Shown one piece after another: positions 1 to 11,752 of a stretch of DNA of 64,000 bases. Origin of the DNA: Coptis chinensis (taxonomy: Eukaryota > Streptophyta > Magnoliopsida > Ranunculales > Ranunculaceae). The translations under genes and the position numbers were made by a program. The notes under the pieces were generated by a model that saw nothing but the letters and a program-made list of their open reading frames with translations, had not been told where the DNA came from and ran no database searches. The number at the start of each line of letters is the position of its first letter. The stretch's first letter is position 1. Where the stretch lies: positions 22,264,501-22,328,500 of the forward strand of contig CM027385.1 of assembly GCA_015680905.1 (NCBI GenBank), given 5' to 3'.

Positions 1-1198
1 AACAAGTCACCAGCAATCAGTAGGCATCTACATTCCAACTCAAAGTCTAATAAGTTTGCCACTTGAGAAAAGACGTAGTAATATTCGGTAAGATTTATTT
101 ATTACTATTTCAAATTTAAACATTGACCATATCAACCACTTTATTTTTATGTTGTTATATTTTGTTATGCAGAGGAAACTACAGAGCTCTTATTTCCATC
201 TTGGAATGCTTGATTTGATGCAGATAAGACACTACACTCAACTTCCTGGATCTTCAATATTGATTAAACGTATATATATTATGGTCACATTTTTCCTCGG
301 TTATTAGAAGATAAAGGATTGATGCAATAAATGGTTTTCCTGTTAGTATAAATTAATTACATACTATGATATCTTTTTTTGGATATTTGGACGTGTTGGA
401 AGACCGCAGTTTGACCAAAGTGGTGAAGGCATCATCATAACATCTCATGACAAGTTGGTCTACTATTTGCGAGTGGTGAAGGCATCACCGCAGTTCAATT
501 CCTAATATTTTGTATGTTTTAGAGTTATTAGGACAATGTGAGAGATCAAAGGGTTTTGTTTTAGAGTTATTAGGACTAATTCTATCTATGTATTTTGTTT
601 ACAAAATACTTAATAAGTTTAGCGATTGTTATTATATTTTTGGTTATTATCTCATCGTTGAATAAAATATAATCAAAGTTAAGATTTGCGACTTATGAAT
701 GGATTATGTAGAGTATGTTTGGTTTGTGCTTTCTTTCTTACTATTGTATCCCAGTGTATACTTAAGTTTTTAGTGGGATGGATGTGTATAATATGTGGGA
801 TTGGATGATAGAAGCAGGTGGTCTAGGAACAATTGGGACCAGAATATTTAATTATTTTTTTAGATGTTTTCAAATTTAGCAACGGTTATGTATCCGTTAG
901 TAATTGAAGCATAAGTAACGGTTACGTATCCGTTAGAAATGGAAAATTGCTAACACTTTTATTTGTTAGAAACAAAGTCAATAACTGTTACTAATAATTT
1001 ACTAACGGTTGTTATGTGTTATTGAAATTAATTTCAGCAACACTTAATAATTGTTAGTAAATTTTCTAACACTTTATAACCGTTACTAATATCTGTTACT
1101 AATATTTGTCATGTTTTTGTGTCAACGCAAAATAACCGCTACTAATATTTTTTGTAACGGATGTATATCCGTTACAAATCTTTTGTTATGGTATAGTG
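1..1198. mobile_element. Right end of a CACTA-like DNA transposon
   Basis: The stretch 860-1190 is packed with short direct and inverted copies of a motif like GTAACGGATAtgTATCCGTTA and CTAACGGTT, the subterminal repeat pattern of CACTA (En/Spm) elements. It stops at 1198 in TATAGTG, the complement of a CACTA terminus. From 1199 the sequence reads as an LTR homologous to the solo LTR at 35052-37738, so the break is sharp and suggests insertion into that LTR. The left end lies outside the window. Bases 1-230 contain two short open stretches separated by an intron-like gap (a GGTAAG donor near 89 and a TGCAG acceptor near 172), but I do not recognise the product. The rest shows no gene. Confidence 0.5.
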
Positions 1199-3348
1199 AA
1201 TTTATGTGGGTTGGTTCTTATGTCCCCAAATGGGTTGGTTTTAGACTTTTGGGCTTGGGCTTTTTCTTTTGTTTTGTTTTGGGTAATTGGGTTAGGACCA
1301 TAGGTTAAACTATTTTAAACATGAGTTTGGGTTAGGACCTGTTTGGATGAATATCGGTTTATGACTGTTGACTGTTGGGCTTGACCTATTGACCAGTCAA
1401 CCCTTTGAATTTTGATCGTTGACTTTGTTGACTTTTTATATATTAAATTTTATGAATTAATCAAATGATAGAATGTTGTGGAAGCTTGTATAAATTTGGT
1501 TGTCATTATCTAAGACAGATGTGACGTTGATATTGTGTATTTTTGACACGTGACGAGATTGAAATATTAGGAGACATAATATTCCTAAAATGCTATAAAA
1601 ATGTTATGCGGTAAGTTTGGAGCAATTGTGACATTATGTGGTATGGGGAGATTGTTGTTCTGTTAAATGATATCATATGTTAGGATATCTATGAAATGCA
1701 ATATCTTTGAGAAATAAATGTAAACGCCCCATCTTTATATCTAGGAGATGCTACTATGAGGTAGTATAATATTTGTGGATATTTTCCACGGGATTGTAGC
1801 TTAGTGCAATAATTTATTTGGCACGTAAAAGAATGAAAGGAGTTATGAGATGTATTGAGATATTTTTAAATATTGTGGCTTAGTGCAATAATGTATTTGA
1901 CATGCAAGTAATATAGTGAAATGATTATGAGATATAAATGTATGACACCTGAATAAATTATGAAACGAAAATCTTATAACATAGCTACCACAACTCATGT
2001 GATTTGGCCCTTGTGATAAGCGTATGTGATATGATTGGCCCTTCTGGCATTTCAGTGAATCTGAATGGCTCTTTTAGCGTAAGTGATTTGATTGGCCCTT
2101 CTGGCGTTTCAGTGAATCTGAATGATCCTTCTGGCATAGCCGAATAATGGCTTGATTATTCCGTTCGCAAAATTAGAATGAGACACGAAATATTTTATGC
2201 TGAATAGTGGCAGTACCCACGTAATGACGTTCATGTGGGGGTTACCTGGTATGTGATATTTCGCTTAGGGTAATTACGCACGGAGTGGTTCATTCTGTGA
2301 GGGAAGGCATGTGGATGTACATGTTCGGCGTTGGGAAGTGATTGTGGTAGCCAGAGAAATTAGGTAAGACAGAGACGACGTGATTCTAGACACTTGAAGA
2401 AATTCTAAACAATAATTGTGATGATATATCAAAGTGTACATTAAATCTATAATAAATGATTGATGGTGGTTGTGAAATTGGTTCAATAAGATGATTGAAA
2501 TTATGTATATGATATGTTTGTTTTATTATAATTTATGTTGTATTCACAAAAGTTTTGCAGAAGGGTGGGTTGGATTGATTATTTATGCAGGCGTGACCTA
2601 CTCTGTGATCAGACCTACACTCGTGTAGATATAGAATAAGTTTTAGTTTTATTATTAGATGTAGTTGATTTAGTACTGTTTGAAGCTAAGACGCCTCAGT
2701 GGAGGAATTAAATGCATTATTATTATTGTATTGGAAGTTAAGACGCCTCATTGGAGGAACTACCTGCCTTTATTATTGTGATTAAGAATGTTGTATTAGT
2801 CGTTAGAAGTTAAGGCACCTCGGTGGAGGAACTAACTGCCTTATGGATTGTGTATATATATATATATATAAGTATATTTTGTATTTTAGAAATTACTTAT
2901 ACCAAAGATTGTTTATAATCTTGATCTAATTTGCATGTTTGCTTATCGGTGTGTTCATTAAATGAATATAGTTGATAAGTTGTAGCGAGTTTAGTGTTGA
3001 AGAAAGGTTGGTTCTTTGCTTGTGGTTTGTGTTAGTGTCACATTCGGGATATGTTTTTGTTTTAAACTTAAGGTCTGATAGATTTTCACCGAGACAATGT
3101 TTTTTGTATTTTCATTTGTAATTATAATTAAAGAGTTATTGAAAGGAGATTTGTAATTTAATCATATTTGTAAGTCTTTGGTAATTAAGAGGACTTTTGT
3201 TTATTTGAAAATTTCTATTGGTTTTTTTAATTATCTGTGTATTTAAACTGATTATGGATTTTTGTGAGTTGAGAGTGTATCACACCTCTAAAATCGAAGA
3301 GTCGGGAAATATTGTTTTTCTGATTTTATCGAAATTCGGGGTGTGACA
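1199..3348. mobile_element. 3' part of a long Ty3-type LTR (family A)
   Basis: This segment is a diverged copy of the right two thirds of the solo LTR at 35052-37738. Both share blocks such as the GTTGACTGTTGAC cluster, the ACCACAACTCATGTGATT block and the CGCACGGAGTGGTTCATT block, and both end in TTCGGGGTGTGACA. The LTR ends at 3348. No primer-binding site follows, so it is more likely a solo LTR or a 3' LTR than a 5' LTR. It contains local tandem repeats: two copies of a unit with TTTCAGTGAATCTGAATG (2050-2140) and three copies of a unit with GACGCCTCAGTGGAGGAACT (2690-2850), plus a short TA run near 2858. I see no gene. The TGT...ACA ends suggest a Tekay/Del-like chromovirus, which is an inference. 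Confidence 0.7.
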
Positions 3349-4541
3349 TGTCTCTCGTTCAACTTCTTTTTTTGCCAGTTCCAGTTTCAGGTGAGTGTTC
3401 TATTCATTTTTCAACCGTTCCAGCTAATCCAACCACGATGCCGTTCTTAAAAAGTGAAACACGAGTTCGGCGATGATGGTGCAAATGCTTAGCGATGGGT
3501 GAACCGAAGTTTGATTCTACCCCTGCTTCATAAGCTTTTCAATTGATGATTCACATAAACAATTATTTTTAAACAATTATTTTATGGATCTGTAATATTG
3601 AGCTATGTAGCTCACATACAATTTACTTCTTCGAGCTCTGCTGACTCTTCTATTTTATGCATCGTTTATTTACTTCTCGAGCTTTGTAGCTCTTCTAGTT
3701 TATGTATATATTAGAAGCACTTTATGTTATATGACATGTGTTACTATGCATACTCTGCCCCTGATGCCCCCAAAGTTCATTTGGAACAACTATAGGTGAC
3801 CCTAGTAGGCTAAACAGATTAAAATGAGGCATGACCAGAATCTGATCAGGATATCATGGGAGTCATTCATGTTAACTGTAATTAGGAGTTCAATCGCAAT
3901 AGAGTCATATGTCTTTGCGAAAGTAACTTGGTGCCATGAGCACGACACTGTGTTGAATAACGATAGGTCCTATTTATTTTAAAAAATAAATAGGTTATCG
4001 CCAGAATAGCAGTGGGGGAGTCTTCCTCAGCGCCATCATGTCGATATTGTTTCAGGCTCATGATTTGCGTGCTAGAATCTGAATCCAACCCAGATCTTCC
4101 CAGTAACTCCTATGTTGATGTTTTGAGAGCGCTAGGAACCGGCATACAGTTCAGGCTCTCAAGAACACTATCTCTTGCTCCAAGTTAAACCGGCATACGG
4201 TTTCTTGAGCGATTAGTGTGGTGGCGAATTCCTAAAGGCTTAACCCATCGAGGATATTAGCGGTTTAAAAAGAAGAACCGTCTGAGTTCGATTTAGCGTG
4301 GGAATGGGAAAGGATCTGGCATACAGTTCAACTTTTCCATACTCAGTATCACTTGTTCTAAAGCAAATTGGCATACAATATTCTTGAACAGATAGTGAGA
4401 AGATAATTCCCTAAAAGCTTAGTCCATTATGGATCATAAATAAAGAATTAATGCAAGGAATAAATCTGATGGCAATGTGGAGCACTTTATTGATGAATTG
4501 GAGAGGAATGAACAATGCATAGAAAAGCATAGAATAATAAT
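3349..4541 (-). other. Non-coding 3' region of the Tat element
   Basis: This 1.2-kb region lies downstream, in element orientation, of the integrase stop codon. It has no convincing reading frame. It contains a duplicated block of about 55 bp (3623-3720) with CGAGCTCTGCTGACTCTTC-like units, and two related blocks with the phrase CCGGCATAC near 4139 and 4191. Long untranslated stretches between integrase and 3' LTR are usual in the Tat lineage. No copy of the LTR found at 21502-22156 is present here. The 3' LTR is either deleted or lies left of the family A LTR that abuts at 3348. Confidence 0.5.
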
Positions 4542-5900
4542 TTACTGATAGTACTTGCGAAGGTGCTGTGCGTTCCATGGTTTGACAAGAACGTCCCCTT
4601 CAACAGTGCGGAGATAATAAAAACCAGTTCGACCAACCTTGTCGACGATGTAAGGTCCTTCCCAGTTGGGCCCACAATTGTTGTTGGGCTCTGGGATCTC
4701 ACGCAAAACTAGATCTCTAGATTTGAATGATCGAATCCAAACTCTCTTGTCGTATTATCTCTTTAGAATTTGCTGGTTAGCAGCTAAGCAAAGTGTGGCA
4801 CATTCTTATTTTTCATCTAGGAGATCCATTTTTCTACACAACAACTCCTCATTGTCCAGAGTGTGCACAACATCTGACTTCTGAGTGAGAGCTACCAGTT
4901 CTGGAGGTATGATAGCCTCAGTTCTGTAGGTCAGTGAAAAAGGTGATTCACCAGTTGACCGTCTGGGTGTAGTTCGGTATGCCCATAGGACCTTAGGTAG
5001 TTCCTCAACCCATGAACCTTTCGCGTTATCTAATTTACGCTTCATGTTATCCAAGATGACCCTGTTAGAGGCTTCAGCTTGGCCATTGCCTTGCAGGTAC
5101 CTTGGAGTTGAGAACAGATGGGTAATGTGAAACTCCTCACGCGAGTTCAAATGACCAATCCTCCAAATAAATTGTTGCCCATTATCTGAGATGATAACTT
5201 TGGGTATGACGAACCTGCAGACAATGCTGTTCCAAATGAACTTTCTGACATCATGTTCTCGAATGAAGACAAGGGGAACTGCTTTTATCCACTTGGTGAA
5301 GTAATCCGTCATAACTAATAGGAATCGGGCATTGCCAGGAGCAAGTGGTAGAGGTCCTACGATATCAGTTCCCCACTGTGCAAATGGCCATGGACTGGTC
5401 AATTGGTGTAGTTCTGTTGCTGGAGCATAGATTAGCGTAGCATATCATTGACATTTTTCCCATTTGTGGGCAAAAACTTGTGCATCCTTTTGCATATAAG
5501 GCCAAAAGTATCCTTGCCTTAGGATCTTGAGAGCTAGTGTTCTGCCCCCAGAGCATGGTTGCCACAAATTCCTTCATGAACTTCTTGCATAACCTGTTCA
5601 GCGAGGTGTTGGGAGAGACATCTAAGATGAGGTCCTAGAAAGGACTTCTTGTACAGATCATCTCCAATGAGGGTGAATCTTTGTATCTTTGCAAGCAGAC
5701 GCCTTGCTACATTCTTATCCTCAAGGATTGTCTCGTCTTTGAGGTAGGACTTAAATGGATCTATCCAACTTGGAGTAATGGCTGGAACAACACAAACTGT
5801 TGTAACTGGGGTCTGAATGCTAGATTTCTCCTGGAAATCTATAGGGATGGTACGTGACTCACTGTTGCCCAACATCGAGGCAACATATGCCAAAGCATCT
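4542..5900 (-). pseudogene. Tat-lineage integrase (mutated)
   Basis: This is the integrase part of the polyprotein, which would insert the cDNA into host chromosomes. The N-terminal zinc-binding region is visible near 5535-5600 (H..EGICGNHALG). The core at 4806-5402 keeps all three catalytic acidic residues: D in GTDIVGP, D in ISDNGQQF and E in GNGQAEASN. The C-terminal domain reads CGPNWEGPY...G.FYYL...PWNAQHLRKYYQ and ends at a natural stop at 4542. Two in-frame stops lie between core and C-terminal domain (one at 4806, one near 4757), and a frame change lies near 5400-5560. Known family function: DDE-type strand transfer. This copy cannot make a full protein. Confidence 0.88.
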
Positions 5901-5935
5901 GTGTGTTGATTTTCGGATCAAGGCAGCTGATAGAA

Positions 5936-6244
5936 CTAAATGTTCTCAAACTTTCCTTGAAGACCCCTTACCAGTTCCATGTATTTGGCCATTCGTTCGT
6001 CCCTAGCCTCATACCCTCCATCTACTTGGAACACAACTAGCTGTGAGTCACTAAAAACTGTGAGGTGTGTTAGGCCCAGGTCGAGGGCCATTGTGAGGCC
6101 AGCAAGTGTCACCTCATACTCTGCCACATTGTTAGAGGCGTTCCAACCTAATAGGATAGATTTCTCCAGCCGCATATTGTCGGGAGTAACTAATACAGCT
6201 CCAACTTCTACACCTCTGTCATTTAAAGATCCATCCACAAACAA
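5936..6244 (-). pseudogene. Second, archaeal-type RNase H (aRNH) of the Tat element
   Basis: The 102-residue frame begins near the first catalytic aspartate (FVDGS) and shows the second acidic residue in the VAEYEV motif and the third in FSDSQLV, followed by the RDERMAKYMELV helix typical of plant aRNH domains. It lies between the ordinary RNase H and the integrase, as in Tat/Ogre/Retand elements. The known role is removal of RNA from RNA-DNA hybrids during cDNA synthesis. The frame is open only locally. The polyprotein is interrupted on both sides, so this is a fragment of the dead pol gene. Confidence 0.85.
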
Positions 6245-6437
6245 CCGCCATCCGGAGTTCGACTCCCATGGATTTGGATGGGAGTTTGGGGATTGCAGGA
6301 TGCCATCATCGAAACGGGGTTGGTTGAATCGTACCTCATGTAGGTCATTGGGAAATCTCCCAAGAATTATGCTAGTGCCTAACCCTTTCTAAGATTCTGG
6401 GGACGTAAATAATTTCATATTCTGACAGTTGTACAGA

Positions 6438-6713
6438 CTATTTAGCTAGCCTTCCTGACCTGTTCGGTCGTTCCAGAAATGATCGCAATTGGTACTCTAT
6501 GATCACTTTGATGGTGTGGGACTGGAAGTACGGTCGTAATTTCTCTGCGGCAAAAACAAGTGCTAAAGCGACTCTTTCGAGTTTAGGGTACCTTGTTTCT
6601 GTTGGTAGGAGCGTCTGGCTCAAGAAATAGACAGGTTTTTCAACCTTCTTTTCATCCACGCATATCAATACAGAACTGATGATGTAGTCAGATGAACAGA
6701 GATAAAGACCCAA
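6438..6713 (-). pseudogene. First RNase H domain of the Tat element
   Basis: The frame shows the Ty3 RNase H signature: KPVYFLSQTLLPTETRYPKLE, then ALALVFAAEKLRPYF, then RPNRSGRLAK. It sits directly after the reverse transcriptase and before the aRNH domain, giving the double RNase H architecture. The residue following VIIEYQ, normally an aspartate (VLTDQ in relatives), is altered, which suggests lost function. The link to the RT frame needs a frameshift near 6720-6950. Confidence 0.82.
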
Positions 6714-6719
6714 GACTTC

Positions 6720-7570
6720 TCCCTTAACAGGCTTTGAAAGGATTGGCGGTGCCCCCAGGTATGTTTTGAGTTGATTGAATGCCTTTTGGCACTTTGACGT
6801 CCATGCGAAGGAGGTGTTCTTTCACAGTAATTGAAAAAGGGGTTTGCACTTATCTAAACTCTTGGAGATGAACCTGTTCAGAGCTGCTAACCTGCCTGTA
6901 ACTTTTTGAACCTCTTTCATGTTTTTAGGTGAGGGTATTTCTATGAGCGCTCAGATCTGATATGGGTTCGCCTCAATCCCTCTCTTAGTAACTAGGTACC
7001 CTAAAAACTTTCCTGATGATACAGCGAAAGCACATTTCGCAGGGTTGAGCTTCATGAGATATTCTCGAAGAACTTCAAATGCATGTTTCAAGTGGGAGAG
7101 ATGATCTCCCCGTTTCAGACTCTTGCTTAGGAGATTATCCACATACACTTCCACAATGTCGCCTATTAATCCTTCGAACATCTTGTTTACCAAACTCTGG
7201 TATGTGGCTCCTATATTTTTCAATCCGAATGGCATGACCTGATAGTAGTACAGGCCATCCTCAGTTGTGAAACTGGCATGCTTGTGGTTCTATTCATGTA
7301 AAGGGATCTGGTTGTAGCCTGACGACCTATCTGTGAAGGATAACAGTTCATGTCCAGCCGTTGCATCCACCAACTTGTCAATTCATGGCAGAGGCTGTCT
7401 TTCGGACATGCATGGTTCAAATTCGTGAAGTCAATACAGATTCTCCATGACCGATTCTTCTTTCTTACTGGGACAATATTAGAAATTCTGGTGGGGAAAT
7501 TAATTTCCTTGACAAAATTAGCTGCCTTTAGTTTTTCAACTTCAGCTTTTATCGCCCTAGATCTATCAGC
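6720..7570 (-). pseudogene. Reverse transcriptase of the Tat element (active-site mutant)
   Basis: The clearest part (6951-7235) begins MPFGLKNIGATYQ, the conserved RT block for template handling, and continues to the active site. That site reads YVDN where functional enzymes have YVDD, so the second catalytic aspartate is lost. The HLSHLKHAFEVLREY and LNPAKCAFAV...FLGYLV blocks follow as expected. The N-terminal third (7220-7570) is recognisable only in pieces across frames, and the thumb region (6720-6950) is also broken. The domain normally copies element RNA into DNA. Both the active-site change and the frameshifts show it cannot do so here. Confidence 0.85.
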
Positions 7571-7588
7571 ACCTATCTTTCTCGGTTT

Positions 7589-7807
7589 CTACTTGACTAC
7601 TACTGCATCACTGCGGACATTGAGCTGGTGGCATGCCACGTGGGGGTCAATTCCTGGCAATTCTTCGAATGACCAAGCAAACACATTTCTGTGCTCTCGG
7701 AGGAACTGTATCAAAGCTTGGCGCTCTTCAGAACTCAACAAGGTGTCGATGAAAGTGGTCTTTGGTGAGCTACCACCTACAATTTCCACTTCCTCTAACG
7801 GCTCCAA
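7589..7807 (-). pseudogene. Protease-RT linker of the Tat element
   Basis: The 72-residue frame contains LIQFLREHRNVFAWSFEELPGIDPHVACHQLNV split over adjacent blocks. This is the conserved lead-in to the RT domain of Tat-lineage elements. It shows that the polyprotein order is protease, linker, RT. The upstream segment (7807-7864) contains a frame change. Confidence 0.75.
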
Positions 7808-7863
7808 TGAAGGTCCTCCTCTCGTGGAACCAGGTCCGGGAGAAGTGGATCCAACAGTAATTG

Positions 7864-8526
7864 CTATTTGGCGGGTCGCCCCACCTCCATTGGTTCAAAA
7901 GGGAGTGGGGACTGCTTCATCGCCAGCGCATAGCATGCTTTGGCAGCCACCTGATCCCCTCTGATCGTCTCAATTGTCTTGTTATGCGGGAACTTCAGAC
8001 ATTGGTGATAGGTGCTAGGAACAACTCGGAGTTTGTGCAGCCAGGTCCTGCCCAAGATCATATGATAGGGTGTGTTAGCTTTTACTACGACAAAGTTTAT
8101 GATGAGAGTTATCGGACCAGTAGCTATGGGTAGTTGGATCTCCCCAACTGTCAGAGCTTTGTCCCCACTGAATCCATATAGGTTGGAGTTGGTGGTGACC
8201 ATTTCAGAGTCAGGAATTTACAGCTTTTTGAATGCAGCATAATATAGCACATCTGCTGAGCTACCTGGATCAACCAATATGCGATGCAAATCATAATCTC
8301 CAAAAGGAAGTGTCAAAACAAGCACATCCTCATGGGGGTGCGGATCTTTGCAACGGTCGACCTCGATGAAGAGGATGAGCGGATCTTTGTGGGGTACCAC
8401 GTTAACCTGAGCTCTTGTAGTCAGCTTACTGTTCATGATCATCATCTGCTTGGTGATGTGCATCTGATATCGCTCACCCTTCTCAGTGATATATCCATTC
8501 CGTTTACTTGCTTTTTCGGAAATCAT
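7864..8526 (-). pseudogene. Aspartic protease of the Tat element
   Basis: Two open pieces in consecutive blocks make up the protease. The upstream piece (8218-8526) ends with LVDPGSSADVLYYAAFKKL, the active-site region, where the usual D-[ST]-G-S-S is D-P-G-S-S. The downstream piece (7864-8202) carries the flap and helix region with FVVVKANTPYHMILGRTWLH, the family's hydrophobic ILGR motif. An in-frame stop near 8218 separates them. The enzyme normally cuts the Gag-Pol polyprotein in virus-like particles. Confidence 0.83.
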
Positions 8527-8580
8527 ATTTATCTGAAGTCGGCCATTAAGCGGTCCAGTACCTGGGGAATCTTGAACTGA

Positions 8581-9587
8581 GGTGTTGATCTCCTCAGGCT
8601 GTACTGCATTCGCCTATTTGTGTGCCACAAACTGCTTCAGATACCCCCTATCAATCAGATCCTTTAGTTTATTTTTCAGGGTCCTGTAGGCTCTGGTGCT
8701 GTGACCCTTAGTCTTATGGAACTTGCAGTAGGTCATTTGGTCTCTGGTACCCAAGGAGCCTGGCTTTAGCGGAGCTGGCCATTTGAGGTAGCACTAATTT
8801 TTTATCGAGTCCAAAACCTCATCTGGCATTTTGTTTAGAGGGGCGAAGTTTCTGTCCATCGAGGGAAGAGCTTCTTCAGTTCCTTCCACACGTGGCTTCT
8901 TCTGTGGTTTTCCATCTGCACTACTGGCTACATTTTGGTATTGCCCTCTGGGCATTCGTCCATTTGATGGAGATTCGGCCTTTTGGCGATTACGATTACG
9001 GTCTCTCTTTGATTTTTGAGGGGAAAAATTTCTATTCCCTTCTCAAGGAAGCCCAGGAACTGTCCGACTAATCTTCTTTGCTTCCTTACGTATGTTCAGG
9101 ACATCTTCTTCCCACCCCGCATGAGTTTCAACCCTATTAAGGAGTTCCTCTAAATCGCGGGGTGGTTTCCTGGAGAGAGATCCGAATAAAGCGTTGTTTT
9201 CATCTAACCTTTGTTTGAAAGCTATTATAGTAGTCTGTTCGTAGCAAGACTCTATTTGGATTGAAATTTCCATGAACCGTTGCATGTAGGATCTCAATGC
9301 CTCTCCCTCCTTTTTCTTGATGTTGAACAGTGCATCGGTCCGTTTTGGCTGATGCTTATTGCATGAGTACCTGTCTATGAAGATCCTAAATAGTTCTTCT
9401 GAGGACCTGATCTAACACTCAGGTAATCTGTGGTACCACTGGAGCGTTGATCCAGACAGGGAGGCTTTGAACTCCTGACACATGACATGCTCATATCTAT
9501 CATATTGTCCTATAATGGCACGATACATGAATACGTGATCGACCGGATCTGACTTGCCACTAAAGACACTGAACTTCGGTTGTCTGT
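8581..9587 (-). pseudogene. Gag of the Tat element, middle and C-terminal part
   Basis: The clearest frame (9043-9297) has SYMQRFMEISIQIE and PPRDLEELLNRVE, the retrotransposon Gag core of this lineage. Upstream, to 9587, the blocks with LQWYHRLP-like and KFSVFSGKSDPVDHV are readable with interruptions. Downstream (8581-8830) is a block with Cys/His-poor, KTKDLTGPT-type spacer content. The coding sequence is cut at 9587 by the Athila-like element and continues at 20692. Gag would form the particle shell around element RNA. Confidence 0.78.
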
Positions 9588-11075
9588 TGATAAGAGCCCA
9601 AAACTATAGTTTTAACCCCTTAACAATAATACTTTTAGACCAATTATGCGAGTAATAAATAAGAGTTAATGCTAATTATGTTCTTTTATGTATTACAGGC
9701 ATTGAAGTCAATTATGTGCAGAAATGTATCACTTTGGCGAGATAAAGGAGCAAGGGTTGGTTGCTAAGAAGTTCTGTGATTAAAGGCCAAGATTCAAGGA
9801 GAAAAAGCTTTTGTAAAGCCAGTCAAAGCTGAAAAGTCAAAGTCAACGCGGGCAGAAACATCACACAAAAGTCAGCAGAAATTCCAAAGACCGTATCTTT
9901 GGACTCATAACTCATAATTGGGCCTACCTTATCTCAAAACGACCAGCTTGGAATCAGCTTTCCAATAGTCTAAGCTTTGACCCAATCAGAGGAGAAGAAG
10001 TGGACAAAAACCCTATGGAAGTCAAATCCAATTGAAAAGGCCTATGTGGACTGAAGAAATTGGGTTTTGGGCTCGATTTTCCGGCCCGAAACATGGCTCC
10101 TTAGCCCATGCACGAAAATGTGGATCTGGTCTCCTCCATTTGAAGATAGAAGACTTAGCTCTTAAGAAAAAAAATTAGCTTAGGGTAGAAGGTGGCCATT
10201 AGAGAATAGTCTAGATCTAGTTTTGAGAATCCATTAATTAATTTTTATTATCTTGTTTTAAATTAGTATTTGAATCAATTGTTATTTATTTATTAGATCA
10301 ATAAAGTAGTTTGTTCTTCATAATATAGTTTCACTTTATTAATGATTGTAGTTTCAATTCCTAGATTTAGTCATTTGTCATTATTAGTTTCAATCAATCT
10401 TGCATTAGTAGTTTCCATTCGAATTCAAATAAGCAAAGTTAGAATCTTTATACCATGTCTTGTTTAATTTCATTGGAAAATGATAGCATAATGATTCTAG
10501 GCTAAACCTCTATTAAAGGGGGTTGAAGAAGCCTTGATGAAGCTTGATTTGTGTTAGCGTAGAGTAGTCGTAATTTTCATTCCATTCTAGAAAACGATTA
10601 GTTCACCATGAGAATGGGTTTGATTGTTTCACATGTTAGATGTTAATTGGTAGAGATTACCATGAACAACTAGGGATTAGGAAGAACCAATTGCTATGCG
10701 AAAGCATTGCAATTCGGATTACGACGAATCTTCGCTAGTTAATTAAGTCGAGTTAAGGTGTAATCAATCCCCCCTAATTCTTTATCTAGTAATCAATTTA
10801 GTATTCCGTAGTCGTATAAATTCATATCTTGTTAGTATAATTTGCATTGTAGTATAAATTTGTAAATCTCTCATTAACTTTGGATAGACCGATAATCTTA
10901 GAAAACGCTAATTCTAAAGAACTAGGAGTGGAACGAATCGTTTACTCCAACTCTATTTCGATATAATCGAGAGTAGAAATCTTTGATAAATTAGCATCTA
11001 AAATAGTCTTAGTTTTACTTGCGTTTGAGTTTCGTAGCTTATTCGTAGGTAAAACTATTCATTTTACTTTTATCA
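9588..11075 (+). repeat. 5' LTR of the Athila-like element
   Basis: The 1488-bp repeat starts TGATAAGAGCCCAAAACT and ends CTTTTATCA. It matches the copy at 19203-20691 over its whole length with scattered substitutions and one- or two-base gaps. The terminal dinucleotides TG and CA are present. Confidence 0.92.
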
Positions 11076-11077
11076 AA

Positions 11078-11090
11078 TGGCACCGCTGCC
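11078..11090 (+). promoter_or_regulatory. Primer-binding site, tRNA-Asp type
   Basis: TGGCACCGCTGCC begins two bases after the LTR. It resembles the TGGCGCCGTTGCC site used by Athila elements, which pairs with the 3' end of tRNA-Asp. It marks the start of minus-strand cDNA synthesis. Confidence 0.75.
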
Positions 11091-11220
11091 ATCTTAGTTC
11101 CCTTTAGAATTGTTTTCGTTAGTATAATTAGTCATTCCCAAGTCCCATTAAACCCACCCACCCTTGTTTGATTCTAACTGTAGTTGTCCATTTCAGAACT
11201 GAAATTTTTCTCGCAGGATT

Positions 11221-11410
11221 ACACTAAGCGCGCTTGCACCTAAGTGGAGCACCACCCGCGCCTAAATCACTAGACATCGATGAAGATACGGAGCGCTCAA
11301 GCGCTTCGGGAGGCGCCACCCGGCCCCAAATCACTAGACATCGATGAAGTGCGGAGGCGCTTGCTTCTCGATGGAAGCGCCACGCCATCTTAAAACGCCC
11401 GATTTCCATA
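11221..11410 (+). repeat. GC-rich leader repeats before gag
   Basis: This leader segment is far richer in GC than its surroundings. It contains repeated GAGCGC/GCGCC units and two copies of AAATCACTAGACATCGATGA (starting near 11264 and 11328). A closely related block recurs at 16197-16400 just before the second ORF. No protein is evident. Confidence 0.7.
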
Positions 11411-11752
11411 GGTTAGTTCAAACTTCCATTTCTTCAAGTTATTCAGTGTTTCTAACTTGTTATATACACTGAGCTCGCGTAAACAAGACGCTATTCATAA
11501 GCGAAGCAAGGAGGCTTTCAGGTACTTCTTTCTTCCACACCTCACATCTCCTGTTAGAGGTTCATACTAGCATATCATGATTCTTTGAGTGTTGTCGTGT
11601 TTAGTTAAGATTGGTCTTAGCCTTGCATGAGATTAAGGTCAGGCAGAAGAAAAACGTCTAACGTAATCAACCGGTAACGTCAACAAACATGTCTTTCTAG
11701 TACACCACTCACTACACCTCTAGCTAATATACCACACACAACACCTGAAATA
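11411..11752 (+). other. Untranslated leader of the Athila-like element
   Basis: The segment between the GC-rich repeats and the first gag codon is AT-rich and shows no reading frame or known motif. It includes GGTCTTAGCCTTGCATGAG and stop codons in all frames. Confidence 0.4.

Larger units (their letters stand above)
3349..9587 (-). mobile_element. Ty3 Tat-lineage retrotransposon, 3' portion
   Basis: Read on the minus strand, this part holds the gag C-terminal half, protease, reverse transcriptase, RNase H, a second (archaeal-type) RNase H and integrase, in that order. The paired RNase H domains are a hallmark of the plant Tat lineage of Ty3 elements. The element is broken at 9587 by the Athila-like insertion and resumes at 20692. 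The flanking pentamers TCTGT (9583-9587) and TCTTT (20692-20696) look like a target duplication with one change. Numerous stops and frameshifts show the copy is dead. Confidence 0.88.

Noticed and set aside
5979..6392. 137-codon plus-strand frame
   Set aside because: It is antisense to the aRNH domain of the Tat element, which is supported by catalytic motifs on the other strand.
7350..7964. 204-codon plus-strand frame
   Set aside because: It is antisense to the protease-RT linker region of the Tat element and shows no domain of its own.
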